From assembly GCF_003075455.1 (NCBI RefSeq), contig NZ_QDAE01000004.1:124001-188000 (forward strand): a DNA stretch of 64,000 bases, read 5' to 3'. This document shows positions 8,580-16,606 of the stretch, piece after piece. This DNA is from Arthrobacter sp. Bz4 (GTDB taxonomy: Bacteria; Actinomycetota; Actinomycetes; Actinomycetales; Micrococcaceae). The stretch's first letter is position 1, and the number at the start of each line of letters is the position of its first letter. Position numbers and translations under genes: made by a program. The notes under the pieces were generated by a model, which was given only the letters and a program-made list of their open reading frames with translations, ran no database searches and was not told the origin of the DNA.

Positions 8580-9455
8580 CTACAGCTGGGGGACGCAGGG
8601 GCCGGTGCCGAGCAGAGCGAGGCCAGCTCTGTCTCCGTCGCCGAGGGCGGTGAGGCCGTTGTTTCCCTCGTGCATGAGTTGGCTGGGGTCATCGACGTGA
8701 TCGAGCCCGACGACGTGAGCTAGCTCGTGCACGATGATGGCCCTCACCTGGTCGCGACCATCCGGGTATTGAATGATGTTGGTAAGGTCAGGCGCGTCGA
8801 GCTGGACCTGGCCAGCGACATAGACAAAGGGCTTGCTCGGGGTGTGAGCGTAGGGGCTGCCGCCGAGACCGGCGACGTCCCCTTCCAGGCCAGGGATCTC
8901 TGCCGGGCTGGTCCAGGTGATCAGGATGGGTGCCCATCGTTTGCCGTAGCGATCAGGCTGGTAGGTCTCCCGGTCCTCACTGGGTGCCTCGGTGGTGATA
9001 CCGCGGTAAACGAACGTCAGTCCGGTGGCAGCCGATATTTCGGCGACGGCTTCCTCAATCAGTCCGTCGGATCCCGCGGGAGCGAAGTCAGGCCGCACCA
9101 CATAGTGCACCGGTCGACACGGGTCGTAGGCCACGAAGTCTTGAGAACTGTCGGGTGATTCGTGCAGCGCAAATGACGTGGATCCATTGGTTGCCGGCGG
9201 GAGGCCTAATGGGACATCCGAGGCGTCGACACCGCGAGGTGGGACGGGGGATCCAGGAAGGTGGGGGAGCGCAACGGCGAGGATGTAACGGTCGAAGACT
9301 GTCGGAGTCAGGTACAGGCCGACCACCAGGGCAATAACTCCAAACGTGCCGAGTCTCAGTCCGCGGCCGGTGGACCGCCGACGTCGTTGCCTGCGGATGC
9401 GCTTGGGTTTGGTGTTGTTGTCCTGATAAAACCAGTCACGATCCATCGCCCCCAT
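8580..9455 (-). CDS. Membrane-anchored metzincin (matrixin-like) zinc protease
   Basis: A 291-residue protein with a basic N-terminus ([10 protein letters not shown]), one hydrophobic helix at about residues 34-53 and a large extracytoplasmic domain. The metzincin zinc site HELAHVVGLDHV (about 242-253) has three His and the catalytic Glu. It is followed by SQLMHEGN, a Met-turn candidate. Cys103 and Cys287 could form a disulfide. Related actinobacterial proteins are annotated as matrixin-family metalloproteases; substrates are unknown. The gene stands alone. Signal anchor rather than cleaved signal is my inference, since no clear cleavage site follows the helix. Confidence 0.8.
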   Translation of the reverse strand: MGAMDRDWFYQDNNTKPKRIRRQRRRRSTGRGLRLGTFGVIALVVGLYLTPTVFDRYILAVALPHLPGSPVPPRGVDASDVPLGLPPATNGSTSFALHESPDSSQDFVAYDPCRPVHYVVRPDFAPAGSDGLIEEAVAEISAATGLTFVYRGITTEAPSEDRETYQPDRYGKRWAPILITWTSPAEIPGLEGDVAGLGGSPYAHTPSKPFVYVAGQVQLDAPDLTNIIQYPDGRDQVRAIIVHELAHVVGLDHVDDPSQLMHEGNNGLTALGDGDRAGLALLGTGPCVPQL

Positions 9456-9710
9456 GGCATTGCTTCCCCCCGAGATTTCTGCTGTTCCTGGTTCAGCATT
9501 ACCGATGCCATCGTGTGGACGGTGTTTCCTTCGGCAATCCTGATGGAACGCTGAGCCAAGTTTCGAAGTAGATCGCAGGGTCCACCGTAGGCTTCAATCA
9601 CGAGCATGAGCCGGGGGACATCATGCGCTGGGGGTCCAGGCGTTCAAGTTCTTCTACCTGTGTGTCGCGTTGTGCTAAATCCATTCGCGTTATCAGTCCA
9701 CGGAGAACAA

Positions 9711-11185
9711 GTGAAAACAATCAGAGCTGCCCTCATGATGCTCGCGGTGCTGGTGATTGGCGCCGGTACCCTCGTCGCACCGACCCAGGCAACCGCCGCG
9801 ACAACGTTCCGGGATGTACCGTCCACCAGCCAGTTCCACACCGAGATCACCTGGCTGGCTACTCAGGAAATTTCGATGGGATGGCCGGACGGCACATTCC
9901 GACCATTGCAGTCGGTAGCCCGTGACGCGATGGCTGCCTTTCTTTACCGGTTGGCCGGCGAACGGCTTACATGGCACCTAAGCAGTCGTGGTTTACCGAT
10001 GTGCCAGTGGGAACCAAATTCTACAAAGAGATCCACTGGCTTGCATCGGAAGGCATCACCACCGGCTACCCAGACCGAACCTTCAAGCCTCTCAGCTCAG
10101 TCAACCGGGACGCGATGGCGGCTTTCCTCTACCGTTTCTCCGTGAAGCCAGCGTTCACAGCCTCCAAAACCAGCGCGTTTCGTGATGTGCCCACCAACAA
10201 CATGTTCTACAAAGAGATCAGTTGGCTCGCGAACACCGGGATCTCGACCGGCTGGCCCGATGGCCGATTCCTACCACTGCAGGCGGTCAAACGTGACGCC
10301 ATGGCAGCCTTCATGTACCGCACTAAGACCGAACTTCCGCTGAACCGTCCAGCCGAATACGGGTCCACCGCGATCCAGGTTCTGCAAACCATCCCGGTCA
10401 AGGGGCGGGCACCGAAAACCGGGTATAGCCGCGATAACTTTGGGCCATCCTGGTTTGATACCGACAACAACGGCTGCGACACCCGCAACGACATGCTGAA
10501 GGCGCAGCTCACTAACATCACCTACACCTACGGAACCTGTCAGGTAGCAACGGGTGTCCTGAACGATCCGTACACCGCCATGGTGATCAACTTTGTACGC
10601 GGAACCACCACCAGCACCAAGGTGCAGATTGACCACGTTGTCGCGCTCTCCGATGCATGGCAGAAGGGCGCGCAGCAGCTAAGTGCCGACCAGCGGCTGA
10701 TCTTCGCCAACGATCCACTGAACCTGCAGGCCACCGATGGTCCGACGAACGGACAAAAGGGCGACGGCGACGCCGCCACCTGGCTTCCGCCGAACAATTC
10801 CTATCGCTGCACCTACGTTTCCCGCCAGATCTCGACCAAGGCAATCCACGGCTTGTGGGTGACTCAGGCGGAGCGAGATGCGATGGCAGGTGTGTTAAGT
10901 AAGTGTGCCGGACAACCAGCAGCGGTGACTCAGCCGGCTCCGGTTGTGCTGACTCCGGCCCCAAAGCCTGCGCCGGCCCCAAAGCCTGCACCAGCTCCAG
11001 CACCGAAGCCGAGTCCCGCGCCAAAGCCAGCGAATCCCGGAGATACCAAGAACTGCGGTGACTTCAGCACCTGGCGGGAAGCTCAGACCTGGTACGAAAA
11101 GTACTTCCCGTACTACGGCGACGTGGCTCGGCTCGATGGCAACAACGATGGCATCGTCTGCGAGTCGCTTCCCGGCGCACCATAA
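9711..11185 (+). pseudogene. Frameshifted secreted SLH-HNH nuclease with excalibur domain
   Basis: Starts at GTG 9711 behind GGAG with a good signal peptide (MKTIRAALMMLAVLVIGAG...ATAA). Three S-layer-homology repeats follow, then a secreted HNH/DUF1524-like nuclease domain (GCDTRNDML, VQIDHVVALSDAWQKGAQ, ANDPLNLQA, DAATWLPPN). After that come a Pro/Ala/Lys linker and an excalibur calcium-binding domain (DGNNDGIVCES). Repeat 1 is in one frame; repeat 2 onward is in the -1 frame, with the switch between about 9956 and 9971. One missing base explains it. Alternatively ATG 9971 starts a shorter protein, but that would have no signal peptide or ribosome site. A paralogous nuclease is at 59986-61355. 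The protein would be wall-bound and cut extracellular DNA. Confidence 0.8.
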
Positions 11186-11203
11186 GGACGACAGTAAGTA
11201 TTG

Positions 11204-11235
11204 ACCGGGGGCCGTGTTTCATCCTGGCCCCCGGT
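11204..11235 (+). terminator. Terminator hairpin after the SLH nuclease gene
   Basis: ACCGGGGGCC (11204-11213) pairs perfectly with GGCCCCCGGT (11226-11235) across a 12-nt loop, then TTGTC. It is a strong stem with a weak T-tract, 19 nt past the stop. Confidence 0.7.
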
Positions 11236-11257
11236 TGTCGCTGCTAGGCTTCGCTGA

Positions 11258-11701
11258 GTGACCGATCTTCCCTGTTTGTCTCTTCTCCGAACCATCGCCC
11301 GAATCGTGCTGGGCGCGTTCCTCCTCTTCGCCGGGGTGGCGCACCTGTTTTTTGCCCGCGCCGAGTTCGCGGCCCAGGTCCCCGTATGGATGCCGCTCGA
11401 TACTGACTTTGTGGTGGTGGCGTCCGGGATCGTCGAGGTGGTTCTGGGGGCTGCGCTCATCTTCCTACCGCGCTGGCGAGTCCTCGTTGGCTGGATCGTC
11501 GCGGCCTTCTTCGTCGCTGTTTTCCCAGGCAACATCGCCCAGTACGTCGACGGTGTCGACGCGTTCGGTCTGGATACCGATAGTGCTCGTCTGATCCGCT
11601 TGTTCTTCCAGCCGGCCCCGATCGCATGGGCACTGTGGTCGACCGGAGCCTGGCGGGACCGCGGCTTGTTGCGCAAATCCAGCGAGCGCCGCGGCCAGTA
11701 G
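11258..11701 (+). CDS. DoxX-like membrane protein
   Basis: 147 residues with four predicted hydrophobic segments (about 10-28, 45-65, 72-92, 112-130) and the DoxX-type opening IARIVLGAFLLFAGVAHL, followed by the conserved ASGIVEVVLGAAL. DoxX-family proteins are small inner-membrane proteins, some linked to thiosulfate oxidation or oxidative stress; no specific role can be given here. GTG start at 11258 with no clear ribosome site. It is monocistronic. The 225 nt that follow (11702-11926) hold no gene I can support. Confidence 0.75.
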   Translation: MTDLPCLSLLRTIARIVLGAFLLFAGVAHLFFARAEFAAQVPVWMPLDTDFVVVASGIVEVVLGAALIFLPRWRVLVGWIVAAFFVAVFPGNIAQYVDGVDAFGLDTDSARLIRLFFQPAPIAWALWSTGAWRDRGLLRKSSERRGQ

Positions 11702-11926
11702 GTCAAAAGGCCTTTCACCTGGTTAACCATCAGCACACCGTCAGAATCTATCCAATACCGGCGAGGACGTGCAGCCCCGCACAGGTGTCGATTGTCTGGA
11801 TGGACAGTGCACCAATCTCATCGGTGGTCACAGCATTGAGACGGGTTCTGTGGATAATCTCCATTGAATGCCATGGCAGCGGTCGGTCAGGTAAATGCCT
11901 AGGGAATCCCGACATACTCTAAACAG

Positions 11927-12880
11927 GTGAATGTTCATATGGGGATGGAAGAGGATCAGCGCGATGAGTCTTTCGACGCGCGGCTCCGGCGCGAAGCTAT
12001 GGCATGGTTGGCGATACGGACCAACGACGGAGCGGACGAGCTTCACTGGAGCGACTACGAGGATTTCACTTTTGATGGCGAAGCGTTCAAATTGCGGGAC
12101 CGTTACAAAGGAATTTGGAAACCTCGACGGCTAGATGCGGCACTCTCCTTCAGCACTACCTTCCGGGCTCCAGGGCAGTCGCGTCCGTACGAAGATGACA
12201 CTGGGTCAGACGGATTGTTTCGTTACAAATGGCAGGGTGATGACCCTGACCATGCTGACAACCGGGCTTTGAGGCAAGCTCAAAAACTCGGACTTCCTTT
12301 GATTTGGTTTTTTGCGGTTCGCACCGGTTGGTACTTACCGGTTTTCCCGGTCTTTCTCCTGGAAGAAGAAGCTCACCTGAAGCAATTCGTCGTCGACCTC
12401 GATCCGTTGCGGGCTAACGTGGGCAACTTACCGTTAGAGATCAACTTCCCCTTACATTTTGAGCGTCGCTACCGGAACCAGCAGGTAAAAAGGCGGCTCC
12501 ATCAGGGACTATTTCGCGCCGACGTGATGCGTGCTTACGCCACGAAATGTGCTGTGTGTTCCCTAGGACACAGGCAGTTACTGGATGCCGCTCACATTGT
12601 CCCGGACTCGCACGAAGATGGCGTTGCCACCGTCGCCAACGGTTTGGCGCTCTGCAAGATTCATCATGCGGCCTTTGACGTGAACATTCTTGGCATCCGC
12701 CCAGACCATGTAGTAGAAATTCGGGCCGACCTTCTAGAGGAAATGGACGGTCCTATGCTCCAGTTTGGGTTGAAAGAACATCACAATACGAGGTTGATGA
12801 ACGTTCCTCCACGAAGGGCAGACCTCCCCAGCGGAGATCTGCTCGAGATTGCTTACCAACGGTTCCGCAGCGCAGGGTGA
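11927..12880 (+). CDS. HNH endonuclease, probable restriction-type
   Basis: 317 residues. The C-terminal HNH domain is clear: CAVCSLGHRQLLDAAHIVPD (His/Asp of the first strand), then ANGLALCKIHHAAFD, with Cys-x2-Cys and a later Cys-His-His for zinc. The N-terminal 190 residues have no catalytic motif I know and probably recognise DNA; they include IWFFAVRTGWYLPVFPVFLL. HNH_2-type enzymes of this length are common as solitary restriction nucleases. No methylase lies beside it. Base composition is visibly more AT-rich than flanking housekeeping genes, as is the adjacent EcsC gene, suggesting acquisition. The start may be GTG 11927 or ATG 11939/11945; none has a strong ribosome site. Confidence 0.8.
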   Translation: MNVHMGMEEDQRDESFDARLRREAMAWLAIRTNDGADELHWSDYEDFTFDGEAFKLRDRYKGIWKPRRLDAALSFSTTFRAPGQSRPYEDDTGSDGLFRYKWQGDDPDHADNRALRQAQKLGLPLIWFFAVRTGWYLPVFPVFLLEEEAHLKQFVVDLDPLRANVGNLPLEINFPLHFERRYRNQQVKRRLHQGLFRADVMRAYATKCAVCSLGHRQLLDAAHIVPDSHEDGVATVANGLALCKIHHAAFDVNILGIRPDHVVEIRADLLEEMDGPMLQFGLKEHHNTRLMNVPPRRADLPSGDLLEIAYQRFRSAG

Positions 12881-12976
12881 GCCATCGGTCCTTAACTTGA
12901 TCGGCCCCTCGGTCACTATGTAACTCGCACCAGTACATTTCCACTACTTAGGAACTCCGGCATACAATGCTCCGAT

Positions 12977-14080
12977 TCAGCGGAGGTCGGGTCCGCCCGC
13001 CTCGGCGAGCTCGTTAAGCACGCTAATGGCTTCATCGGCGTCGTCTGATAGATCGTCACTGAATGTTTCAGGTATTTCTTCGTTTGCGAGATGCGGATAC
13101 TTTTCAATAAGAAACCGGCGCCGGTATTCGACGTCCGCGACATCGACAATTGATTCGAGGGTTGTCCAATTGAGGGTAAACCCGACGAGGACGCCGACGG
13201 CAGGCACCACCTTGCCGAGCCCCTGCTTCGTCAGACGTTTTCCAAATGCCTTAGAGAACTGTTTCGATACCTGCGAGATAACGGACCTGTCCAGAACCTC
13301 CCAAGTTTTTCCGCGGACCAAAGACTGGGTAAGTCGCGAAATGTCGGAAAGTGCAGCAGTCTTGGCGCTGGCTGAGGCGGCGGTGCCCGCATTAACGACA
13401 GACAAGATGAAGAGCTTTTCCGCAGGCTCTTCAGGGTCATAACCGTAGAGCAGCGAGATATGACCAACCGATCTAGAGGCGAGTCCTAGAACCAGCGCGG
13501 CGTCACTTACAAATGCTCCGGCAATGGCTGCGCCCGACGGTGCCGCTGCCGCCCCGGCAGAAGTGGCTGTTGCGAGTTGCCCACCCGAAATGACTATTCC
13601 GGCAGTTGCTCCAGACATTGCTGCAGCAAGAGGATAGAGCCAACTCGTTCCTCGTCCATGGACCGCATCTATCTGTTCAAGGTCGAGCTGTCGCAAATCA
13701 AGAAGCCTTGCCACATCGTGACCGTGCTTTTTATGGCTTGCCACAACGCGTTTGGGGGAAAGCCCGGCCCGTGAAACGCGTCCCGCCGTCTGTCTCACAG
13801 ACCCAAAAGCAGTGTCGCTCCAATTTGGAAGTGCGTTGGCTGCCTTTCGAGCGCCGGCTCCAACCGTCTGTGTGCCCTTTGCGACCACGGATTGACCCCG
13901 CGAGACGGCAGATTGGGCGCCGGGGTGGCCGTTTAGAAACTTTGTTGCATGCTTACCGATGCTAGTCGCGCCATTAGAAACTTGCTGTCCAGCATTCCTC
14001 ATCGCCCTTGAGAGAGGACGGCCTCGGAATCGTTGGATGTTGCGCCATGCATCGAGTTCATACTCAGAGGGTTCAATCAT
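12977..14080 (-). CDS. EcsC-family protein
   Basis: About 367 residues starting at ATG 14080 (MIEPSEYELDAW); the frame remains open to 14170 but the extension looks non-coding. The EcsC domain spans roughly residues 110-340: ARLLDLRQLDLEQIDAV, two Ala/Gly-rich hydrophobic stretches, then SLLYGYDPEEPAEKLFIL, and a late KAFGKRLTKQGLGKVVP(A)VG segment followed by YRRRFL. EcsC proteins are membrane-associated; the name comes from the Bacillus ABC transporter locus, and the biochemical role is unknown. The region 30-100 is Gly/Ala/Ser-rich and low complexity. It sits alone between an HNH nuclease and a NERD helicase; a defence role is conjecture. Confidence 0.75.
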   Translation of the reverse strand: MIEPSEYELDAWRNIQRFRGRPLSRAMRNAGQQVSNGATSIGKHATKFLNGHPGAQSAVSRGQSVVAKGTQTVGAGARKAANALPNWSDTAFGSVRQTAGRVSRAGLSPKRVVASHKKHGHDVARLLDLRQLDLEQIDAVHGRGTSWLYPLAAAMSGATAGIVISGGQLATATSAGAAAAPSGAAIAGAFVSDAALVLGLASRSVGHISLLYGYDPEEPAEKLFILSVVNAGTAASASAKTAALSDISRLTQSLVRGKTWEVLDRSVISQVSKQFSKAFGKRLTKQGLGKVVPAVGVLVGFTLNWTTLESIVDVADVEYRRRFLIEKYPHLANEEIPETFSDDLSDDADEAISVLNELAEAGGPDLR

Positions 14081-14228
14081 TCTGCAATTATGCCTTAATG
14101 ACGACGAAAATTTTTGGAAATAGCGACACTTCGAAGGTCGATTGGAAAGGAAGCCGTTTTGGGGGTTCACGGAATTCTTTATGCCAATGATTTAGGTGCT
14201 TTCCCCAGCCGCGGCTGACCGAATCAAA

Positions 14229-15911
14229 TCAGCTGGTAGCTGCCGGACTCCACTTTTCCGCTCTTCCGAGCGCTCGTTCCAACTCTCGCCCACCGGCCTC
14301 CGCAAGCAGCGTCGAGTCCCCGACTACAACCAGAAGGCTTCGCGCACGGGATAGCCCGACGTACAGTTGCTCGGCAGCACGATCCATCTCTTTGAAGCCG
14401 TCAACACACAGGACGACTACTGAACGCTCGAGACCCTTGAATCCGAGGACGTGCCCATAGAACTCGGTCTCCATCGCATGAAAGTCGCGCCAGTATTCGT
14501 CAGTGGTTCCACTGTCGAAGTGTTCCTGGTGGATCGGGTGACGGCGGCGGGTGGTGAGCAGGGCGATCTGGTTCGCGGCCCAGCCATCATTGATGAGGGA
14601 GTCAATACAGTCACTGGCGATGTCCAGCGCGTCCTCGGTGGCGCACTCTACCCGGCGAACGGGCAGTCCCGTACCGCCGCGGGGAGTGAAGTGCTCCCCG
14701 GCGAAAGACTTGAATACTTCGGCTATACGGCGTGTGTTCCGGAGGTTGTCGTCAATGTGGATGGGAACGAGCTCTGCTGCCGGCCCCTGGGCGAGGTCTG
14801 CGGTGGCCCCACCCCAGCGGCGGTACACATCCTGCCGGTCGTCCATGAACGCATAGATCTGGCCCACCAGGGGGTCTTTCAAGCAGGCGAGCAGAGCTTC
14901 CCACCACAGCGGCGCGAAGTCCTGCGCCTCGTCGATGATGACCGCATCCAACTTCTGCTCCGATGGCAGGCTGGCAGCCTTCTCTATCAACAGGCGCGGC
15001 ATGTCCTCGTCGAAGTAGGCCTGTCCGGTGCCGTCCGGGATGCCAAGGGACCGCACAAAGTCGTGGAACTCGCCCGTGAAAACCGGTTTGGCTTGCCGCC
15101 ACCCCGAGACCTGGTTCTGCAGGTGCTGTCCCAGGCCCTTGTTGTAGCAGAACAGGCCGACCCGGTTGCCGTCGCGGCATAGTTGGCGCGCTTTCGCGAC
15201 GGCCAGCCAGGTCTTGCCGCTGCCCGCTCCGCCGGTGAATCGGATCCGCGGAATGTCGCGGGTGGCGGAGAGGAGCCCGCTCTGCCGCTCCGTCAGATGG
15301 TCCTGCAGATCCTCGAGTTCTTGTTGGTTGGTCTCCGATCCCGATGGCGTCTCAAGCTTCCCGTCCAGCCTCTTGCAGATTCGTTCCAAATACTGCGGCG
15401 CAAGCGGAATGGCTCCGTTGCCTTCAGTTTCGATGGCACGGCGGATTTTGTCGGCGGGTGACTGGAGGTCGTCCTGGTCGAGCAGGAGAACCCGAGGGCA
15501 GCCGGTCATAGACCAGTTTGATGGGACGGGGGTATAGGGCAGAGCAACCATGTAGGCGAAGCGGCTGGTCAGCGGCGAACCGAGCTGGCCGACGATCCAA
15601 TCCCGAAAGGCATGCATTGAACTCTGCGATTGGGCAACCGGACTTTTGAGCCTATGGCGCCCGTCCCTATCCGACTGATACCACTGGGCGCTATCAATGC
15701 TGATCTGCCCGCCCTTGACTTCGATGGCGGCGAGCCCAACCCCGGGCCACAAGACGAGAATGTCGATCTCGCACTCGGCGCGACCATGACGGACCTGTAC
15801 CGAATGGGCAATCACGACGTCGTCCGGCAGGGAAGCGCGCAGCCGCTCCCAGACAGCCCGTTCAGCGGACTGGCCGTCTTCGAACTCAGGTTCCCCCGGA
15901 ATGCAACGCAT
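14229..15911 (-). CDS. NERD-domain SF1 (UvrD-like) helicase
   Basis: 560 residues. The N-terminal NERD nuclease-related domain (about residues 10-115) shows AECEIDILVLWPGVGLAAIEVKGG with Asp and the E-x-K pair. The SF1 helicase core follows: Walker A RFTGGAGSGKTWLA, DAVIIDEAQDF (Walker B), IYAFMDDRQDVYRR (motif III), then NLRNTRRIAEVF, a GLERSVVVL motif V and LYVGLSRARSLLVVVG (motif VI). I start at ATG 15911 because GGGGGA lies just before it; ATG 15923 and 16004 are in frame. It is divergent from the 153-aa unknown gene (151 nt apart). NERD helicases occur in plasmids and defence islands and may process foreign or damaged DNA. Confidence 0.87.
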   Translation of the reverse strand: MRCIPGEPEFEDGQSAERAVWERLRASLPDDVVIAHSVQVRHGRAECEIDILVLWPGVGLAAIEVKGGQISIDSAQWYQSDRDGRHRLKSPVAQSQSSMHAFRDWIVGQLGSPLTSRFAYMVALPYTPVPSNWSMTGCPRVLLLDQDDLQSPADKIRRAIETEGNGAIPLAPQYLERICKRLDGKLETPSGSETNQQELEDLQDHLTERQSGLLSATRDIPRIRFTGGAGSGKTWLAVAKARQLCRDGNRVGLFCYNKGLGQHLQNQVSGWRQAKPVFTGEFHDFVRSLGIPDGTGQAYFDEDMPRLLIEKAASLPSEQKLDAVIIDEAQDFAPLWWEALLACLKDPLVGQIYAFMDDRQDVYRRWGGATADLAQGPAAELVPIHIDDNLRNTRRIAEVFKSFAGEHFTPRGGTGLPVRRVECATEDALDIASDCIDSLINDGWAANQIALLTTRRRHPIHQEHFDSGTTDEYWRDFHAMETEFYGHVLGFKGLERSVVVLCVDGFKEMDRAAEQLYVGLSRARSLLVVVGDSTLLAEAGGRELERALGRAEKWSPAATS

Positions 15912-16062
15912 TATTTCCCCCATTTTCTTGACGGCGGAGAACCCCGCCACCGTCTGTATTTGCAGGCTATCAACCCTTGCCCACATTTTCGTGACGCATT
16001 CCACAATGTCGGTGGGGGAATGGACTATGGAACTAGATAACGCAGATGCGGGAGGGAAATGA

Positions 16063-16524
16063 ATGCTGAAGATCGAAGTGGATTCGCAGTTGGAACTGAT
16101 GCTTCTGGTACAACCGGAAGAGTCCTTAGAATGGCAGGCCCAGGTTGAGGGAGCCTACACGGGGTGGCACGACGTCGAATCGTCAGACCACCTGGTGGGA
16201 GTCGTCAAGATGATTGCTGGCGACGGCGACTGGCTCACCGTCCAGACCAAGGGGCTCGATCAACTGAGGGTGGGTCGATACGCGCAGACGATGAACACCG
16301 GTACGGGGTACCAGCTGGAGGTCGCACGGGCCGACGGTGGCACCACCTACAACTGGCGGATTGGCCTCGGGGCAGCGGCGGCCGACGCCGGTAACGAGCC
16401 GTACGCGGCAGCCGTTAGTTCGCAAGACCTCGGCCTGGCGGCGGTGATCGAGGTACTAGTCTCCTGGCTGCGCGGCCAAGGGCTACCGCTCGGCTACGGA
16501 GCGGCGCTCCGGATCTATCGATGA
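16063..16524 (+). CDS. Unknown 153-residue protein
   Basis: I do not recognise this family. It has a good ribosome site (GGAGGGAA before ATG 16063) and no signal peptide or membrane segment. The sequence is mixed alpha/beta with conserved-looking MLLVQPEESLEWQAQVEGAY, GWHDVESSDHLVG, NWRIGLG and VIEVLVSWLRGQG. A decayed second copy lies at 24689-25087, and residues shared by both (PEE-x2-EW, W-x-D, NWRIGLG, EVL-x3-WLRG) probably mark the fold. It is divergent from the NERD helicase and convergent with the AddA-like gene. A partner or regulator role for one of these is possible but unproven. Confidence 0.7.
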   Translation: MLKIEVDSQLELMLLVQPEESLEWQAQVEGAYTGWHDVESSDHLVGVVKMIAGDGDWLTVQTKGLDQLRVGRYAQTMNTGTGYQLEVARADGGTTYNWRIGLGAAAADAGNEPYAAAVSSQDLGLAAVIEVLVSWLRGQGLPLGYGAALRIYR

Positions 16525-16606
16525 GACCTTGGCAAACAACTGTGTACTGCGGTAACCAACTCATTCTATACAGGCGAGTCCGGGTCAGGTGAGATGCGGC
16601 GCAGGC

